From GCA-2686265 sp036010965 (GTDB lineage: Bacteria; Planctomycetota; UBA1135; GCA-002686595), in the NCBI GenBank assembly GCA_036010965.1, contig DASCMO010000047.1, forward strand, positions 1-49,788: DNA of 49,788 nt, read 5' to 3'. The first letter of the stretch is position 1. Each line of letters opens with the position of its first letter. Under the pieces are notes generated by a model. That model saw only the letters and a program-made list of their open reading frames with translations. It searched no databases and was not told the origin of the DNA. Positions 32,354-41,893 of this stretch are shown in pieces. Position numbers and translations under genes: made by a program.

Positions 32354-33556
32354 TCAGAAGACCTGTCTGCCGCGCTCGCATTCGTACTGGAGTTCCCCGT
32401 CGATCCACACGCGCTCGACGCGCGATCGTGGATCGAGGGGGTCGCCGCTGTAGACGACGACGTCCGCGTCCTTGCCTTCTTCGAGGCTGCCGACGCGATC
32501 ATCGATACCTAAGGCCTGTGCCGGGTGGATCGTCACCGCCCGCAGCATCAGGTAGGAAGGAGCGCCATAGCGCGCGCTCATCGAGCCCTGGAGGAAGAAC
32601 TCCTCCCCAGGGATGACGGAAGAGTCCGTGTTGAGAGAGAAGAGCGGCACGCCGGCGGCCACGTATTCCGCCGAGGAGCCGTTCACGCGCCCGTTTCGGC
32701 TGGAGTAGAAATCGATCGTGCGCGGGCCGTGGTTGACCGGCACGCCCCACTCGGCCACCGCGCGCGCGGCCTTCCAGCCATCGAAACTGCCGTGACTGAT
32801 CGTGCAGCGTGTGTTGTAGCGCCGCTTCCACATGCGCGCCGTGTTCACGACCCCGTCGCTCCCGGCGGTGTGGATGAGCACGGGCAGCTCACGAGAGAGG
32901 ACCCTCTTCAGGTTCTCAAGGGCGGGATCGAAGCGGCCGTCGCGCAGGGCGCCCAGGGCGCGCTCGCAGACGTCTTCGAGGGCCCACGACATGGACGCGC
33001 GGTTGTTGCCGAAGCCGAAGGTGCCGGCGCGCCCTTGAGGGTTGGAATCCTGGGCGACCTTCATGCCGCCCACGGCGGCCATCACGACCGAATCGAAACC
33101 GCCCGAGGTCTTGGCCTTGTAGAGCACGCCAAACCCGGAGATGTTCGTGCCGCTGCCAGGGATCCCCAGCAGGGTCGTCACGCCCCCGGCGCAGGCGAGG
33201 GCGAGCAGGCGGTTTGCGGGCCGCAGGGCCGGAGCGCTGCGCAGCTCGGGGTTGACCGTGCGGCACATGTCGTTCGTGTCGCCCCAGCCGCCGCTATGGA
33301 TGTGGGTGTGCAGGTCGACCAGGCCCGGAGCCGCCCAGCCGGCGATCTCGACCAGCTCGAAACCACTCGGCACCTCACGCGGGGAGCCGACGTAGAGGAT
33401 GCGGCCTTCTTCCATCAAGACCATCCCCGGAGAGAGGATGCGGTCCGCCCGGTCCATCGTCAGGACCTTGTCGCAGACCACGGCGATCCCCCCCGCGGGA
33501 TCGGCCGCCGCGCCGGAGAAGGCGAGGACCAGGGCCAGTACGCCGAGGCCTACCAT
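32354..33556 (-). CDS. Amidohydrolase, metal site intact (array gene 8)
   Basis: A 400-residue exported amidohydrolase of the imidazolonepropionase/dihydroorotase-like superfamily. The leader is MVGLGVLALVLAFSGAAA. Metal motif: APGLVDLHTHIHSGG with His83 and His85. Further ligands: LIHTAGSD (His), TISHGSFDGWKA (His) and SLNTDSSVIPGEE (Asp). The closing motif is LGIDDRVGSLEEGKDADVVVYSGDPLDP. The spacing matches the other intact members (genes 6 and 7). It overlaps gene 7 by seven bases. Substrate unknown; hydrolysis of a C-N or related bond in a cyclic or peptide-like compound outside the cytoplasm is plausible. Confidence 0.92.
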   Translation of the reverse strand: MVGLGVLALVLAFSGAAADPAGGIAVVCDKVLTMDRADRILSPGMVLMEEGRILYVGSPREVPSGFELVEIAGWAAPGLVDLHTHIHSGGWGDTNDMCRTVNPELRSAPALRPANRLLALACAGGVTTLLGIPGSGTNISGFGVLYKAKTSGGFDSVVMAAVGGMKVAQDSNPQGRAGTFGFGNNRASMSWALEDVCERALGALRDGRFDPALENLKRVLSRELPVLIHTAGSDGVVNTARMWKRRYNTRCTISHGSFDGWKAARAVAEWGVPVNHGPRTIDFYSSRNGRVNGSSAEYVAAGVPLFSLNTDSSVIPGEEFFLQGSMSARYGAPSYLMLRAVTIHPAQALGIDDRVGSLEEGKDADVVVYSGDPLDPRSRVERVWIDGELQYECERGRQVF

Positions 33557-34854
33557 CGCCGCACCCCCGTTCCCGCGTCGTACACGACCCGTCCCTCGAC
33601 GAGCACCCGCTCGACTGCGTTGCGGGGATCGGTGGGGTCCCCGGTGACGACCAGGATGTCAGCGTCCTTGCCCGCCTCCAGACTGCCGAGGCGGTCGTCG
33701 ATGCCCGCGGCCCAGGCCGGCACGATCGTCACCGCGCGTACCGAGTCCACGTGGCTGTCGTCGAACCCGTAGCGCACGCCCATGGCGGCTTGCAGGGGTA
33801 ACTCCTCTTGGGGGACCACCGGTGCGTCGGTGTTGAACCCGATGCGCGTGTGCCCCATGCGCTGAAAACCCCAGGACGAGGCCTCCACGCGGCCGTCGGT
33901 GTCGTAGCGCGGCGGCCGAGGCCAGAGGATCTCGCGCGGCCCGAGGATGGCCGCAACTCCGAGGTCCTCGGCGATCGCCCCGAGCTCCCAGCTGTCGAAG
34001 GAGCCGTGGTCGATGTAGACATCGAAGCCGAATTCCATGCGCAGGATGCGCAGGCTCGCGAGCACGACCTGGTAGTACTGGGTGTGGGTCGAGATCTGGG
34101 TTTCTGCGGCCGCCAGGGAGCGGAAGATGTCGAGATCCAGTCGCCTCGCCGGCTCGTCTCCGCCGTTGTCCTCGTAGTCCTCCCAGCGCCTGGCGTAGGC
34201 CAGACCTTTGCGGAGGGTAATGCGGATGTGGTGGTTCATCAGCAGCCGCCCCATCCCGTAGCCCCAGCGGGTTGGGTTGTCGCCCTGGGCGATCTTGAGC
34301 GAACCGGGATCGCGGACGCAGACCTCGTCGAAGGTGCCGGGTCCCGTTTTGACCAGGATCCCCTGCCCGCCGATGTTGGTGCCCGAGCCGGGAATGAACA
34401 GCACGGTCGTGACGCCCGCTGCCAGGGCGCGCTGGAAGGCGGCGTTGTCGGGCCGCAGGGTCGTGGCGACCCGCAGGCCCGGATTGCACTGCAGCACCAT
34501 GTCGTTGATACCGCTGCCGCCGATGTGGCTGTGCAGGTCCACCAGTCCCGGGACGAGCCAGTGCTCACCGACGTCCATGACGGCGTAGCCCTCGGGGATC
34601 GTGAGGCTCGCGGCGCGGCCTATGGCCTCGATCTTTCCGTTGCGAACGAGCACGAGCGCCCCGTCGATGACCTGCTCACCTTCCAACTCGCAGCAGAGCG
34701 CCTTCGAGGCAAGGATCGCGAGGCCGTGCCCTCCGTCGGCGCCCGCAGCGGTCACATCGGCCGCCGCAAGGGCGGAGGTCGCCGCCAGGGTCCACACACC
34801 CACGAACCCCGCCACGCGGGTGCTCGACGGTCGCTGGGCTCGTACGAAGGACAT
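33550..34854 (-). CDS. Amidohydrolase, metal site intact (array gene 7)
   Basis: A 434-residue amidohydrolase with an N-terminal leader (VAGFVGVWTLAATSALAAA). HxH is at His108/His110 in VPGLVDLHSHIGGSG. The other ligands lie in QISTHTQYYQVV, VYIDHGSFDSW and GFNTDAPVVPQEE. It shares long stretches with gene 6 (FIPGSGTNIGGQG, DPGSLKIAQGDNP, THTQYYQVV, MGHTRIGFNTDAP), so these two are recent paralogues. The closing motif AAGIDDRLGSLEAGKDADILVVTGDPTDPRNAVERV is conserved. It starts 18 bases after gene 6 and its stop overlaps the start of gene 8. Confidence 0.92.
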   Translation of the reverse strand: MSFVRAQRPSSTRVAGFVGVWTLAATSALAAADVTAAGADGGHGLAILASKALCCELEGEQVIDGALVLVRNGKIEAIGRAASLTIPEGYAVMDVGEHWLVPGLVDLHSHIGGSGINDMVLQCNPGLRVATTLRPDNAAFQRALAAGVTTVLFIPGSGTNIGGQGILVKTGPGTFDEVCVRDPGSLKIAQGDNPTRWGYGMGRLLMNHHIRITLRKGLAYARRWEDYEDNGGDEPARRLDLDIFRSLAAAETQISTHTQYYQVVLASLRILRMEFGFDVYIDHGSFDSWELGAIAEDLGVAAILGPREILWPRPPRYDTDGRVEASSWGFQRMGHTRIGFNTDAPVVPQEELPLQAAMGVRYGFDDSHVDSVRAVTIVPAWAAGIDDRLGSLEAGKDADILVVTGDPTDPRNAVERVLVEGRVVYDAGTGVRRW

Positions 34855-34872
34855 GAGCGGTCGGGAGGAAAA

Positions 34873-36156
34873 CTAGAAGCGTCGGCCGTCTCGGTCGGCG
34901 TCGTATACGCGCTTGCCGTCCACGAGTACGGCCTCGACAGACATGCGCGGGTCGGCCGGGTCGCCGCTGATGACCAGGATGTCGGCGTCCTTGCCGACCT
35001 CCAGGCTGCCGACGCGGTCGGCGATGCCGGCGGCCAGGGCGGGGACGATCGTCAGGCCGCGCACGGACTGGAGCTCGTCCCAGCGGAAGCCGTAGCGCAC
35101 GGCCATGCTGGCCTGGAAGAACAGCTCCTCGGCGGGAATGACCGGCGCGTCGGTGTTGAACCCGATCATCGTGTGGCCCATTTCCTGGTAGCCGGCCGCC
35201 ACACCCTGGATGCGTTCGGGGTTGCTCCCCGTCCAGTCGATGAAACTGCGCGTGGGCACGTCGATGTTGCGCGGCCCGAGGATCGCCGGGACCTTGGCCT
35301 CCTCGGCCAAAGGCGCGGCGCGCCAGCCGTCGAAGGTGCCGTGGTCGATGTAGACGTCGATGCCGAGCTCCTGCTTGATCATCAGCACGGTCATCATCAC
35401 GACCTGGTACATCTGCGTGTGGGTCGAGACCTGGGCCTGCTTGGCGTACAGGGGCCGGAAGACCTCGAACTGCGGGTCGACCTCGGGAGCTTCACCGCCG
35501 TCGCGCTCGTGTGCCGCCCAGCGTTTCGCGTAGGTCACGCCGCGCCGGAAGGTGTTGCGCGTGTTCCAGTTCATGAAGGAGCGGCCGACGCCGAAGAGGT
35601 AGCGCTCCGGGTTGCCCGCCTGAGCCAGCTTCAACGAGCCGGGATTGCGGATCTCGATATCCTCGTAGCGCTGGTGGCCGAGCTTCACCAGCACCCCCTG
35701 ACCCCCGACGTTCGTGCCCGATCCGGGGATCAAGAGCACCGACGTGACGCCGCCGCCCAGGGCGCGCCGGACGTAGCTGTTGAGGGGTGTGATGGTCGAC
35801 GAGGCGCGCAGGCCGGGGTTGGTCAGGTAGACCATGTCGTTCAGATCGCCCAGGCCACCCGCCACGTGGTTGTGGAGGTCGATCATGCCCGGGGCAAGCC
35901 AGCGCTCCCCGACATCGATCAGCTCCCAGCCCTCGGGGACCGCGGTCGTCGCCGCCGGACCGATGGCCTCGATGCGGCCGTCCTTGATCAGCACGACCGC
36001 GTTGTCGATCACCTGCGGCCCCTCGACCGGTACGGCGAGGACCTTTGCGGCCTTGATCGCGAGCCCCCTCTCCGCGCCCAGCGACCCGGGTTCGCCCGCG
36101 AAGGCGACCGCCGCGAGGAAGGAGATCGAGAGCAGGATGTGGTGGGGTCTGGGCAT
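34873..36156 (-). CDS. Amidohydrolase, metal site intact (array gene 6)
   Basis: A 427-residue amidohydrolase with a classical signal peptide (MPRPHHILLSISFLAAVAFA, cleavage after AFA-G). Metal motif: APGMIDLHNHVAGG with His95 and His97. Other ligands: QVSTHTQMYQVV, VYIDHGTFDGW and IGFNTDAPVIPAEE. Closing motif: AAGIADRVGSLEVGKDADILVISGDPADPRMSVEAV. Close paralogue of gene 7. It is separated from gene 5 by 120 bases, the largest gap inside the array, so a promoter could lie there and genes 6-8, the intact group, might be transcribed separately. Confidence 0.92.
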   Translation of the reverse strand: MPRPHHILLSISFLAAVAFAGEPGSLGAERGLAIKAAKVLAVPVEGPQVIDNAVVLIKDGRIEAIGPAATTAVPEGWELIDVGERWLAPGMIDLHNHVAGGLGDLNDMVYLTNPGLRASSTITPLNSYVRRALGGGVTSVLLIPGSGTNVGGQGVLVKLGHQRYEDIEIRNPGSLKLAQAGNPERYLFGVGRSFMNWNTRNTFRRGVTYAKRWAAHERDGGEAPEVDPQFEVFRPLYAKQAQVSTHTQMYQVVMMTVLMIKQELGIDVYIDHGTFDGWRAAPLAEEAKVPAILGPRNIDVPTRSFIDWTGSNPERIQGVAAGYQEMGHTMIGFNTDAPVIPAEELFFQASMAVRYGFRWDELQSVRGLTIVPALAAGIADRVGSLEVGKDADILVISGDPADPRMSVEAVLVDGKRVYDADRDGRRF

Positions 36157-36276
36157 GAATCGGGTTCCTACGTCTTGGCCGTCAGGAGCGGCCGGTCGCG
36201 GATGACTGCGTGATCGTTCTCGGGCATCTCGAACGGGACGAGGGTTGGGGCCAGCCGCCTTCGTGAGCGTGGATCA

Positions 36277-39153
36277 TCAGCGCTCTCCGACCTCGCGGCC
36301 CGCGACCCAGACGCGCTCGATGCTCGTGTCGAGTTCCAAGGGGCTGCCGTCAAGGAGCAAGACGTCAGCGTCGAGACCCGCGGCGAGGCGGCCTACCCGA
36401 TCGCCGATGGACATCATGGCCGCCGCGTCAGCGGTCAAGGCGCGCAGGGCGCCAGAGGGGCTCATGCCCTGAGACACTGCGTAGGCCGCCACCATGGGCA
36501 GGCCCGCGGCGCCCTCCTCGGCCGCGCTGTGGAAGGCCACCGGAATGCCGGCCGCGGCCAGTTCGGCGTAGCGATTGCGTCGTGCGCCATAGCCTTCCGC
36601 CGCCTCCACCACCACCACGCGGTGGTCGAGCAATACACCGGCCACCCGGCCGCGAATCTGATCCGCCACCTTCCAGGCACCGCTCGCCCCGCGCAGGACG
36701 GGTCGGATGCCCGCCGCCTCGAAGGCGTCCACACAGGCGAGGATCTCGTCCTCGCGATCCACGAGCACGGCGACCGACCCGCGCCCCTCCATCGCCCGCC
36801 GCATGGGCTCGAGGTCGGGGTTGATGCCCGGCGCTTTGGGCTTGCCCTTGGGAGCTTTGGAAGGCTCGTGCTCCTCCTTGCGACGCTCGGGCCGCCGCGC
36901 GACGAGGTACTCGGCCGAGGTCTGCTCCGCGCTGAACTCGAGGGTCTCTCCACCCACGGTCACGGTCCCGACGAGCTTGCGCTTCTCGGGTTCCGGATCA
37001 GGTTCGTCGTCGTCCTTCTTGCGCTTCTTCTTTTTCTTCTCGATCTCCTGCACCGCAGCCTCAAGGTGGACGCGCCCGCCGGTCCCGATTCCGTCGACCA
37101 CAAGGGCACCCTCGTCCACAGCACCCTCGACGATCACGAGTTCGCTGGAGACCAGATCGCAACGCAGCCGTCCCTCGACCGCCCCGCTTTCGTCCAGCAA
37201 CTGCAGGCGCAGACGGACGGGATCGGCTGAGAGGAGCGCGATGTCCGCCTCCCAGACGCCGGACACAGGCGCCGGTCCGGCGTCCTCGTCTTCGTCCTCT
37301 TCGTCAGCGTCTTCATCCTCCTCGTCGCCCTCGTCCTCGTCCTCGTCTTCTCCTTCTTCCTCGTCTTCCTCTTCGGCCGGCTCGGGCGGCGGCGGGGACC
37401 AGGCGGCGATGGCCTTCTCGTAGTCGTCCCACTTTTGCTTGTATTGGCGGGCTTTCTCGAGCGTCTCGCGCACCTCCCCCCCGGCGGCGTAGCGGTTGCT
37501 GTTGGCCCAGCTGACGTGAACGACAGCCGGGTCCGCCACGATCATCCGCTCGAGGTCACGTGCCGCGGGCTTGTAAGCCATTGCCGGCACGCCGGTCTTG
37601 CTCACCCCGCGCGGTGTCATGACGACGGTCGTCACACCGGCGCGTGCGACGCGGCGATCGACCGCGTCTCCGGGCTCGACGATCATCTTCAGCTCGAAGC
37701 GCGTCTTGGGGACCTTGCCCGATCCTTCGAGCCCCAGGTGGCCGAGGGCGTCCACGACTCCGGGCATCGCGGCGACGCCGCGCACGATGGTGCAGCCGCC
37801 AGGGTGGGCCACCTTGCGGCCGACCTCGATGATGCGGCCCCCGTCCATCAAGAGCTGGCCGGGAGCGAGGATGACCCCGTCGCCCACATGCAACTCATCG
37901 ACCTCGATCACCGTGGCGCCGCCCTCGACCGACCAGGCCGTCTCGCCGCCGACCCAGGTGGCGCGCACGCTCGAGGTCATGTCCAGGGGAGGACCGTTCA
38001 GCACGCACAGGTCGGCGTCCTTGCCCGGGGCCAGGCTGCCGACGCGATCGTCCACGCCGAGGATGCGCGCCGCCGCGATCGTGATCGCTTCCAGGGCCTG
38101 TTCGGTGTCGAGCCCACCGCGCGAGGCGACGCGTGCCGCGAAGCGCAGGTGAGCAGCCCCGCCGGTGGAGGGCGGAGCGAGAGCGAAGGGAACGCCCGCG
38201 GCGGCCAGGTCGGCCGCCACGCCGAAACTGGGCCAGACGGCCGTCTCGCTCTTGCCGCGATCCAGCAGCTTGCTGCCGGGGCGGACCGGTACGGAGAGCA
38301 CGACCGAAGCGCCACTGGAGGCGATGCGCTCGGCGGTCTCGTCCGCGCCGTAGGTTCCGTAGATCACCAGCGGCAGGCCGTTCTTGCCGAAGAACCCGAG
38401 CAAGGCGCCGATCTCCTCGGCCCCCTCGGCGTGCATGCGCCAGGGCGTCTTGCGCTCGAGATGGCGGGCCAGTTCCGGGCCCAGGTGCGGGCCGTACTCA
38501 TCGGACTTCGCACCGGTCCGGGCGAGCTCGAGCACCTCGTCGAGGGCCACGAGGGCGCCCCCGGTCGTGCCCGGGAGTTGCTTGGCGGCTACGCCCATGC
38601 CGACATCGACCGTGGCCGGGATCGGCGGTTCCCAGTAGCCGGGGGTACGGCGAGCGTCGCTGGCGACCGAGCCGTGGAGGGCTGCGGCGTCGCTCAAGAT
38701 GCGGCCCTTGCCCGGCTTTCCGGCCAGCTTGACGACCGCTCCCTGGCCGGCCAGCAAGCGACTGCGTGCGGGTGCGATGTAGGCGGTCGTCACCCCACCG
38801 GCCAAGGTGGAGGTGTAGCGACCATAGGTGTTGAAGTGGTCGGCGCCGCGCAGGGTGGCGTCCGCCGTGCGGGGGCCGCCGGTCCGCCCCCCCAGGGACG
38901 AATCGGCCGCCACCAGGCCGGGGACAATCACCGCATCGGGGCCGTAGTCCACGATCCGCGCGCCGTGTGGGAGCGCGACGCCGTCATCGCCCGAGCTCGG
39001 GCCGACCTCGACGATCACGCCGTCGCGGATGAGCAGGGTGCCGCCACCCTCGATCACGCCGGCCCCGTCCATGGTGTGGATCGTGCCGGCCTGTACGGCC
39101 ACATCGCCGTGGCCGGCGAGGGGAGCAAGGCAGAGAAGGATCGTCGAGAGCAT
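36277..39153 (-). CDS. Double amidohydrolase-like protein with acidic insert (array gene 5)
   Basis: A 958-residue fusion of two amidohydrolase-like halves. The first half runs from the leader to LGVDDRVGSLAPGKDADLCVLNGPPLDMTSSVRATWVGG. The second restarts with ATVIEVDELHVGDGVILAPGQLLMDGGRIIEVG and ends MMSIGDRVGRLAAGLDADVLLLDGSPLELDTSIERVWVAG. Neither half has HxH: the positions read VPGLVAADSSLGG and AMPGVVDALGHLGLEG. The second half is interrupted by an acidic run (encoded at about 37282-37380) and a Lys/Asp-rich stretch (EKKKKKRKKDDDEPDPEPEK) flanking a small beta-rich segment. Similar ~1000-residue proteins of two degenerate halves are known in Bacteroidetes and other phyla. The start overlaps the stop of gene 4 by one base. 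Confidence 0.88.
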   Translation of the reverse strand: MLSTILLCLAPLAGHGDVAVQAGTIHTMDGAGVIEGGGTLLIRDGVIVEVGPSSGDDGVALPHGARIVDYGPDAVIVPGLVAADSSLGGRTGGPRTADATLRGADHFNTYGRYTSTLAGGVTTAYIAPARSRLLAGQGAVVKLAGKPGKGRILSDAAALHGSVASDARRTPGYWEPPIPATVDVGMGVAAKQLPGTTGGALVALDEVLELARTGAKSDEYGPHLGPELARHLERKTPWRMHAEGAEEIGALLGFFGKNGLPLVIYGTYGADETAERIASSGASVVLSVPVRPGSKLLDRGKSETAVWPSFGVAADLAAAGVPFALAPPSTGGAAHLRFAARVASRGGLDTEQALEAITIAAARILGVDDRVGSLAPGKDADLCVLNGPPLDMTSSVRATWVGGETAWSVEGGATVIEVDELHVGDGVILAPGQLLMDGGRIIEVGRKVAHPGGCTIVRGVAAMPGVVDALGHLGLEGSGKVPKTRFELKMIVEPGDAVDRRVARAGVTTVVMTPRGVSKTGVPAMAYKPAARDLERMIVADPAVVHVSWANSNRYAAGGEVRETLEKARQYKQKWDDYEKAIAAWSPPPPEPAEEEDEEEGEDEDEDEGDEEDEDADEEDEDEDAGPAPVSGVWEADIALLSADPVRLRLQLLDESGAVEGRLRCDLVSSELVIVEGAVDEGALVVDGIGTGGRVHLEAAVQEIEKKKKKRKKDDDEPDPEPEKRKLVGTVTVGGETLEFSAEQTSAEYLVARRPERRKEEHEPSKAPKGKPKAPGINPDLEPMRRAMEGRGSVAVLVDREDEILACVDAFEAAGIRPVLRGASGAWKVADQIRGRVAGVLLDHRVVVVEAAEGYGARRNRYAELAAAGIPVAFHSAAEEGAAGLPMVAAYAVSQGMSPSGALRALTADAAAMMSIGDRVGRLAAGLDADVLLLDGSPLELDTSIERVWVAGREVGER

Positions 39154-40604
39154 CAGTCCTTTTCTCCGTTTTCGCCGTCGCCCGCTTCTTCGTCGCCGTC
39201 GCCGCCTTCCTCATCATCCGGATCATCGCCCTCCCCGGCCCCCTCCTCGGGAGCGGTGTTCTCGGGCTGGGCGCCGGTGCTCAGGTGCCTGTTGCGCACG
39301 TCCACGGAGCGGTCGTAACGCTCCTCACCCTCGATGAAGACGTACTCGCAAAAGGACGTCACGCTCAACGGGTCCCCGGAGAACAGCAGGACGTTGCCAT
39401 CCTTACCCTGCTCGAGGGTCCCGACGCGGCTCTCGAGGCCCAGCATGCGGGCCGGCGTCGTGGTCACGGCCGCCAGGGCAGCATCGCGCTCCATCCCGTG
39501 GCCAATGCAAGCCGCAGCCTGATACCACAGGGACTGGGTCGAGGCGTTCGAGGAGCGCAGAGCGAACTCGACGCCCTTCTCGGCGAACACGCCCGGCACG
39601 AAGGTCTCGGTCTCCTCGCCGCTCACGGGATCGCGCTCGATGGACACCAAGGTCGCGTCGAGGATGACCCCAACGCCCGCCGCCGCGATCTCATCGACGG
39701 CCTTCCAGCAGGTGCTGGCGAGCACCAGGATCGTGCGGTCGAGGAAACCGTTGTCGCCGGCGATCTCGAGCGCCAAGCGCACGTCCATGGGCGAGCCGCA
39801 GTAGATGAAGGCCGGGATCTTGCCCTCCACCAGGCGCAGCAGGGGCTCCTGCTTCTCGTCGATCTCCCAGCGCGGAACGAGCTCCAGCCCGTCGACCTTC
39901 CAGCCCTCTCCGCCCATCGACCGTCCGCGAGCGGTCTCCTCGCTGGGTTCGCGTCCCTGATAGCGCGCTTCCCGTGTCGCGTAGTCGACCCCGTCGCGCT
40001 TCTCCTGCACCACGCCCTCGAGGTAGGTCCGCAGGCCGGTGAACGTCCGGCGCAGGGCTTGCGCCTGGGTCGCTCGAGACTTCCCGCTCTTGGGCGAGGC
40101 GGAGAGCACGATCCCCGATCGCGGGCGCACGCTCATCTGCTCCACGGTCATGCCAAAGGGCTTGACGACATGGCCCTGGGCGCCGATCACGCAGCTGGCG
40201 CCGTGCTGGACGTTCACGGTCGTGACTCCCCAGCGCAGGCAATCCTCGAAGAAGAAGTTGACCGGGTCGATCGAGTCGCGCACGTCGAGGAAGGGCGCGA
40301 CGTCGACGTTCTCATTCGGTCGGTCCATACCGCGGTTCGTGATGGCCTCCACGAAACCGGGGAACGCGACCAGGTCGGGAAACTCCCGCACCGGGGCGTC
40401 CCAGCGTCCCGCCGCCTCGGGGCCGACGTCGGTGATGCGACCGTTCTCGATCACGATCGTCCCGTTCTCGATCGTTGCTCCGGCGTTGGTGATGATCTTG
40501 CCGACCTTCAGCACGACCGTGCCGTCGCCGGCTGCGGCCGCGGGAAGGATGGCGAATGCGACGGCGAGGGAGGTGAGGACCAGGCCCCTGGACTTGTTTT
40601 TCAT
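39153..40604 (-). CDS. Amidohydrolase-like protein without HxH, acidic tail (array gene 4)
   Basis: I start this at ATG 40604, which gives a signal peptide (MKNKSRGLVLTSLAVAFAILPAAAAG) and has GGAG nine bases upstream. A GTG at 40670, overlapping the stop of gene 3 as GTGA, is a real alternative and would add 22 polar residues. The HxH position reads AFPGFVEAITNRGMD. The closing motif is MLGLESRVGTLEQGKDGNVLLFSGDPLSV. After about residue 450 the tail is acidic (PEEGAGEGDDPDDEEGGDGD and on). An inserted segment (EGVVQEKRDGVDYATREARY) sits before the second half of the barrel. Probably catalytically inactive in the classical sense. Confidence 0.83.
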   Translation of the reverse strand: MKNKSRGLVLTSLAVAFAILPAAAAGDGTVVLKVGKIITNAGATIENGTIVIENGRITDVGPEAAGRWDAPVREFPDLVAFPGFVEAITNRGMDRPNENVDVAPFLDVRDSIDPVNFFFEDCLRWGVTTVNVQHGASCVIGAQGHVVKPFGMTVEQMSVRPRSGIVLSASPKSGKSRATQAQALRRTFTGLRTYLEGVVQEKRDGVDYATREARYQGREPSEETARGRSMGGEGWKVDGLELVPRWEIDEKQEPLLRLVEGKIPAFIYCGSPMDVRLALEIAGDNGFLDRTILVLASTCWKAVDEIAAAGVGVILDATLVSIERDPVSGEETETFVPGVFAEKGVEFALRSSNASTQSLWYQAAACIGHGMERDAALAAVTTTPARMLGLESRVGTLEQGKDGNVLLFSGDPLSVTSFCEYVFIEGEERYDRSVDVRNRHLSTGAQPENTAPEEGAGEGDDPDDEEGGDGDEEAGDGENGEKD

Positions 40605-40666
40605 CTTCGTGGACTCCGCGTTGCTACCCGAATGCTCTCTGTTGGATCGATTGTTCACGTTCTCGC

Positions 40667-41893
40667 TCACCTGTCCCCTCGGGGGTCGACGACCAGTTCA
40701 CCGTTCAAGACCACGCCGATGACCCTCGAACTGGCTTCGAAGGGCGTCCCGTTCCAGAGGGCGAGGTCCCCGTCCTTGCCGACCTCGACCGAGCCCACGC
40801 GATCATCGACGCCCACCATGCGCGCCGGAGCGATCGTGACGGCGGCCAGGGTGTCCTCGAAGGACAGGCCCCCGCGGCGGGCCCAGGCACCCTGGGCAGC
40901 CAGCCGCGCGCTGGTGCTTTGGCCGTTGTGGGACGAGAGGGCGATCGGCACGCCGTGTTCGGCCAGCAGGGCGGCCACGTTCCAGGCCATGAAGGCCCCG
41001 TCGGTCGTGCGGCCGTCGTGATCGAAGGGCGGCAGGATCACCGCCGCGCCCGAGCGCACCAGAAGCTGGGGCTCCTTCCAGGCTTCAGCGCCGGCGTCGA
41101 TGATCAGATTGATCCCGCCCTCGACATGCTGGTCCATCTCCTCGGTGAGGAAGACCGCCGTGCGGATGTCCTGAGTCGCCCAGGCCTGGGCGACCACGGG
41201 CAACTCGCCGCGCATGGCCCGCATCAGCAGCTCGTGGCCAGAGGAGGCGCGCGCCTCGTCGGCCTGGGCTGCGATGGCGTCGTACATGGCCTTGCGCCAC
41301 TCCCACTCGACCCCCATGCGGGTGGTCGGGCGGCGGGAGAAGAAGTCGGTAGGGCGCCCGAAAGCCGGGTGGTTTCGCGAGCTGGGCTCACTGCCGAAGG
41401 CCCCTCGCAGGGCGGCATCAGCCTTCACCAGTCGCGCGGCGAGCGAGCGCGGCCCACCGGTCTTGACGACCGCGGAGAGACCGCCGATGACGTTCTGGTC
41501 CGGCGGGTTGATCATCACGGTCGTCACTCCACTGCGCAGCTGGCGATCCCAGCTGATGGAGAACAGATCGATCGCCTCGGTGGCCCGCACATGGGGCGTG
41601 ATCTCGCTCGATTGCTCGACGGCCAGTCGGCTCAAGATTCGGCCGGAGAGATCGATCATGCCGGCGGTGACCGCCGCCACATGGAGGTCGCCCTCGCCCG
41701 CCTCGCCCTTGCTGACGACACGGATCTTGCCATCGCGCACGCGCACCATGCCGCCCGCGATCACATCGCCGGAGGAGGTGTACACGGTGTCGGCGAAGAC
41801 GACGAAGTTCTGGCTCGGCGGCGCGGCGCTCTCCACGTCGGCGGCACCGCCCACAAACGACAGCGCGGCTGTGATCGTGATCGCGATCATCAT
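40667..41893 (-). CDS. Amidohydrolase-like protein without HxH (array gene 3)
   Basis: A 408-residue exported protein. The leader (MMIAITITAALSFVGGAA) is followed by VFADTVYTSSGDVIAGGMVRVRDGKIRVVSK and the degenerate metal loop VTAGMIDLSGRILSRL. GVTTVMINPPDQNVIGG and MVGVDDRVGSVEVGKDGDLALWNGTPFEASSRVIGVVLNG mark the family. It overlaps gene 2 by four bases (ATGA). The absence of both His ligands and of a clear third His makes classical metal-dependent hydrolysis unlikely. Confidence 0.84.
   Translation of the reverse strand: MMIAITITAALSFVGGAADVESAAPPSQNFVVFADTVYTSSGDVIAGGMVRVRDGKIRVVSKGEAGEGDLHVAAVTAGMIDLSGRILSRLAVEQSSEITPHVRATEAIDLFSISWDRQLRSGVTTVMINPPDQNVIGGLSAVVKTGGPRSLAARLVKADAALRGAFGSEPSSRNHPAFGRPTDFFSRRPTTRMGVEWEWRKAMYDAIAAQADEARASSGHELLMRAMRGELPVVAQAWATQDIRTAVFLTEEMDQHVEGGINLIIDAGAEAWKEPQLLVRSGAAVILPPFDHDGRTTDGAFMAWNVAALLAEHGVPIALSSHNGQSTSARLAAQGAWARRGGLSFEDTLAAVTIAPARMVGVDDRVGSVEVGKDGDLALWNGTPFEASSRVIGVVLNGELVVDPRGDR

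Noticed and set aside
33808..36213. An 801-codon plus-strand open frame opposite the amidohydrolases, and similar long ones at 37435-39318 and 39285-41021
   Set aside because: They are antisense shadows of high-GC genes: composition rich in Arg, Gly, Asp, His and Val without domains, leaders or ribosome-binding sites, while the minus strand encodes recognisable proteins throughout.
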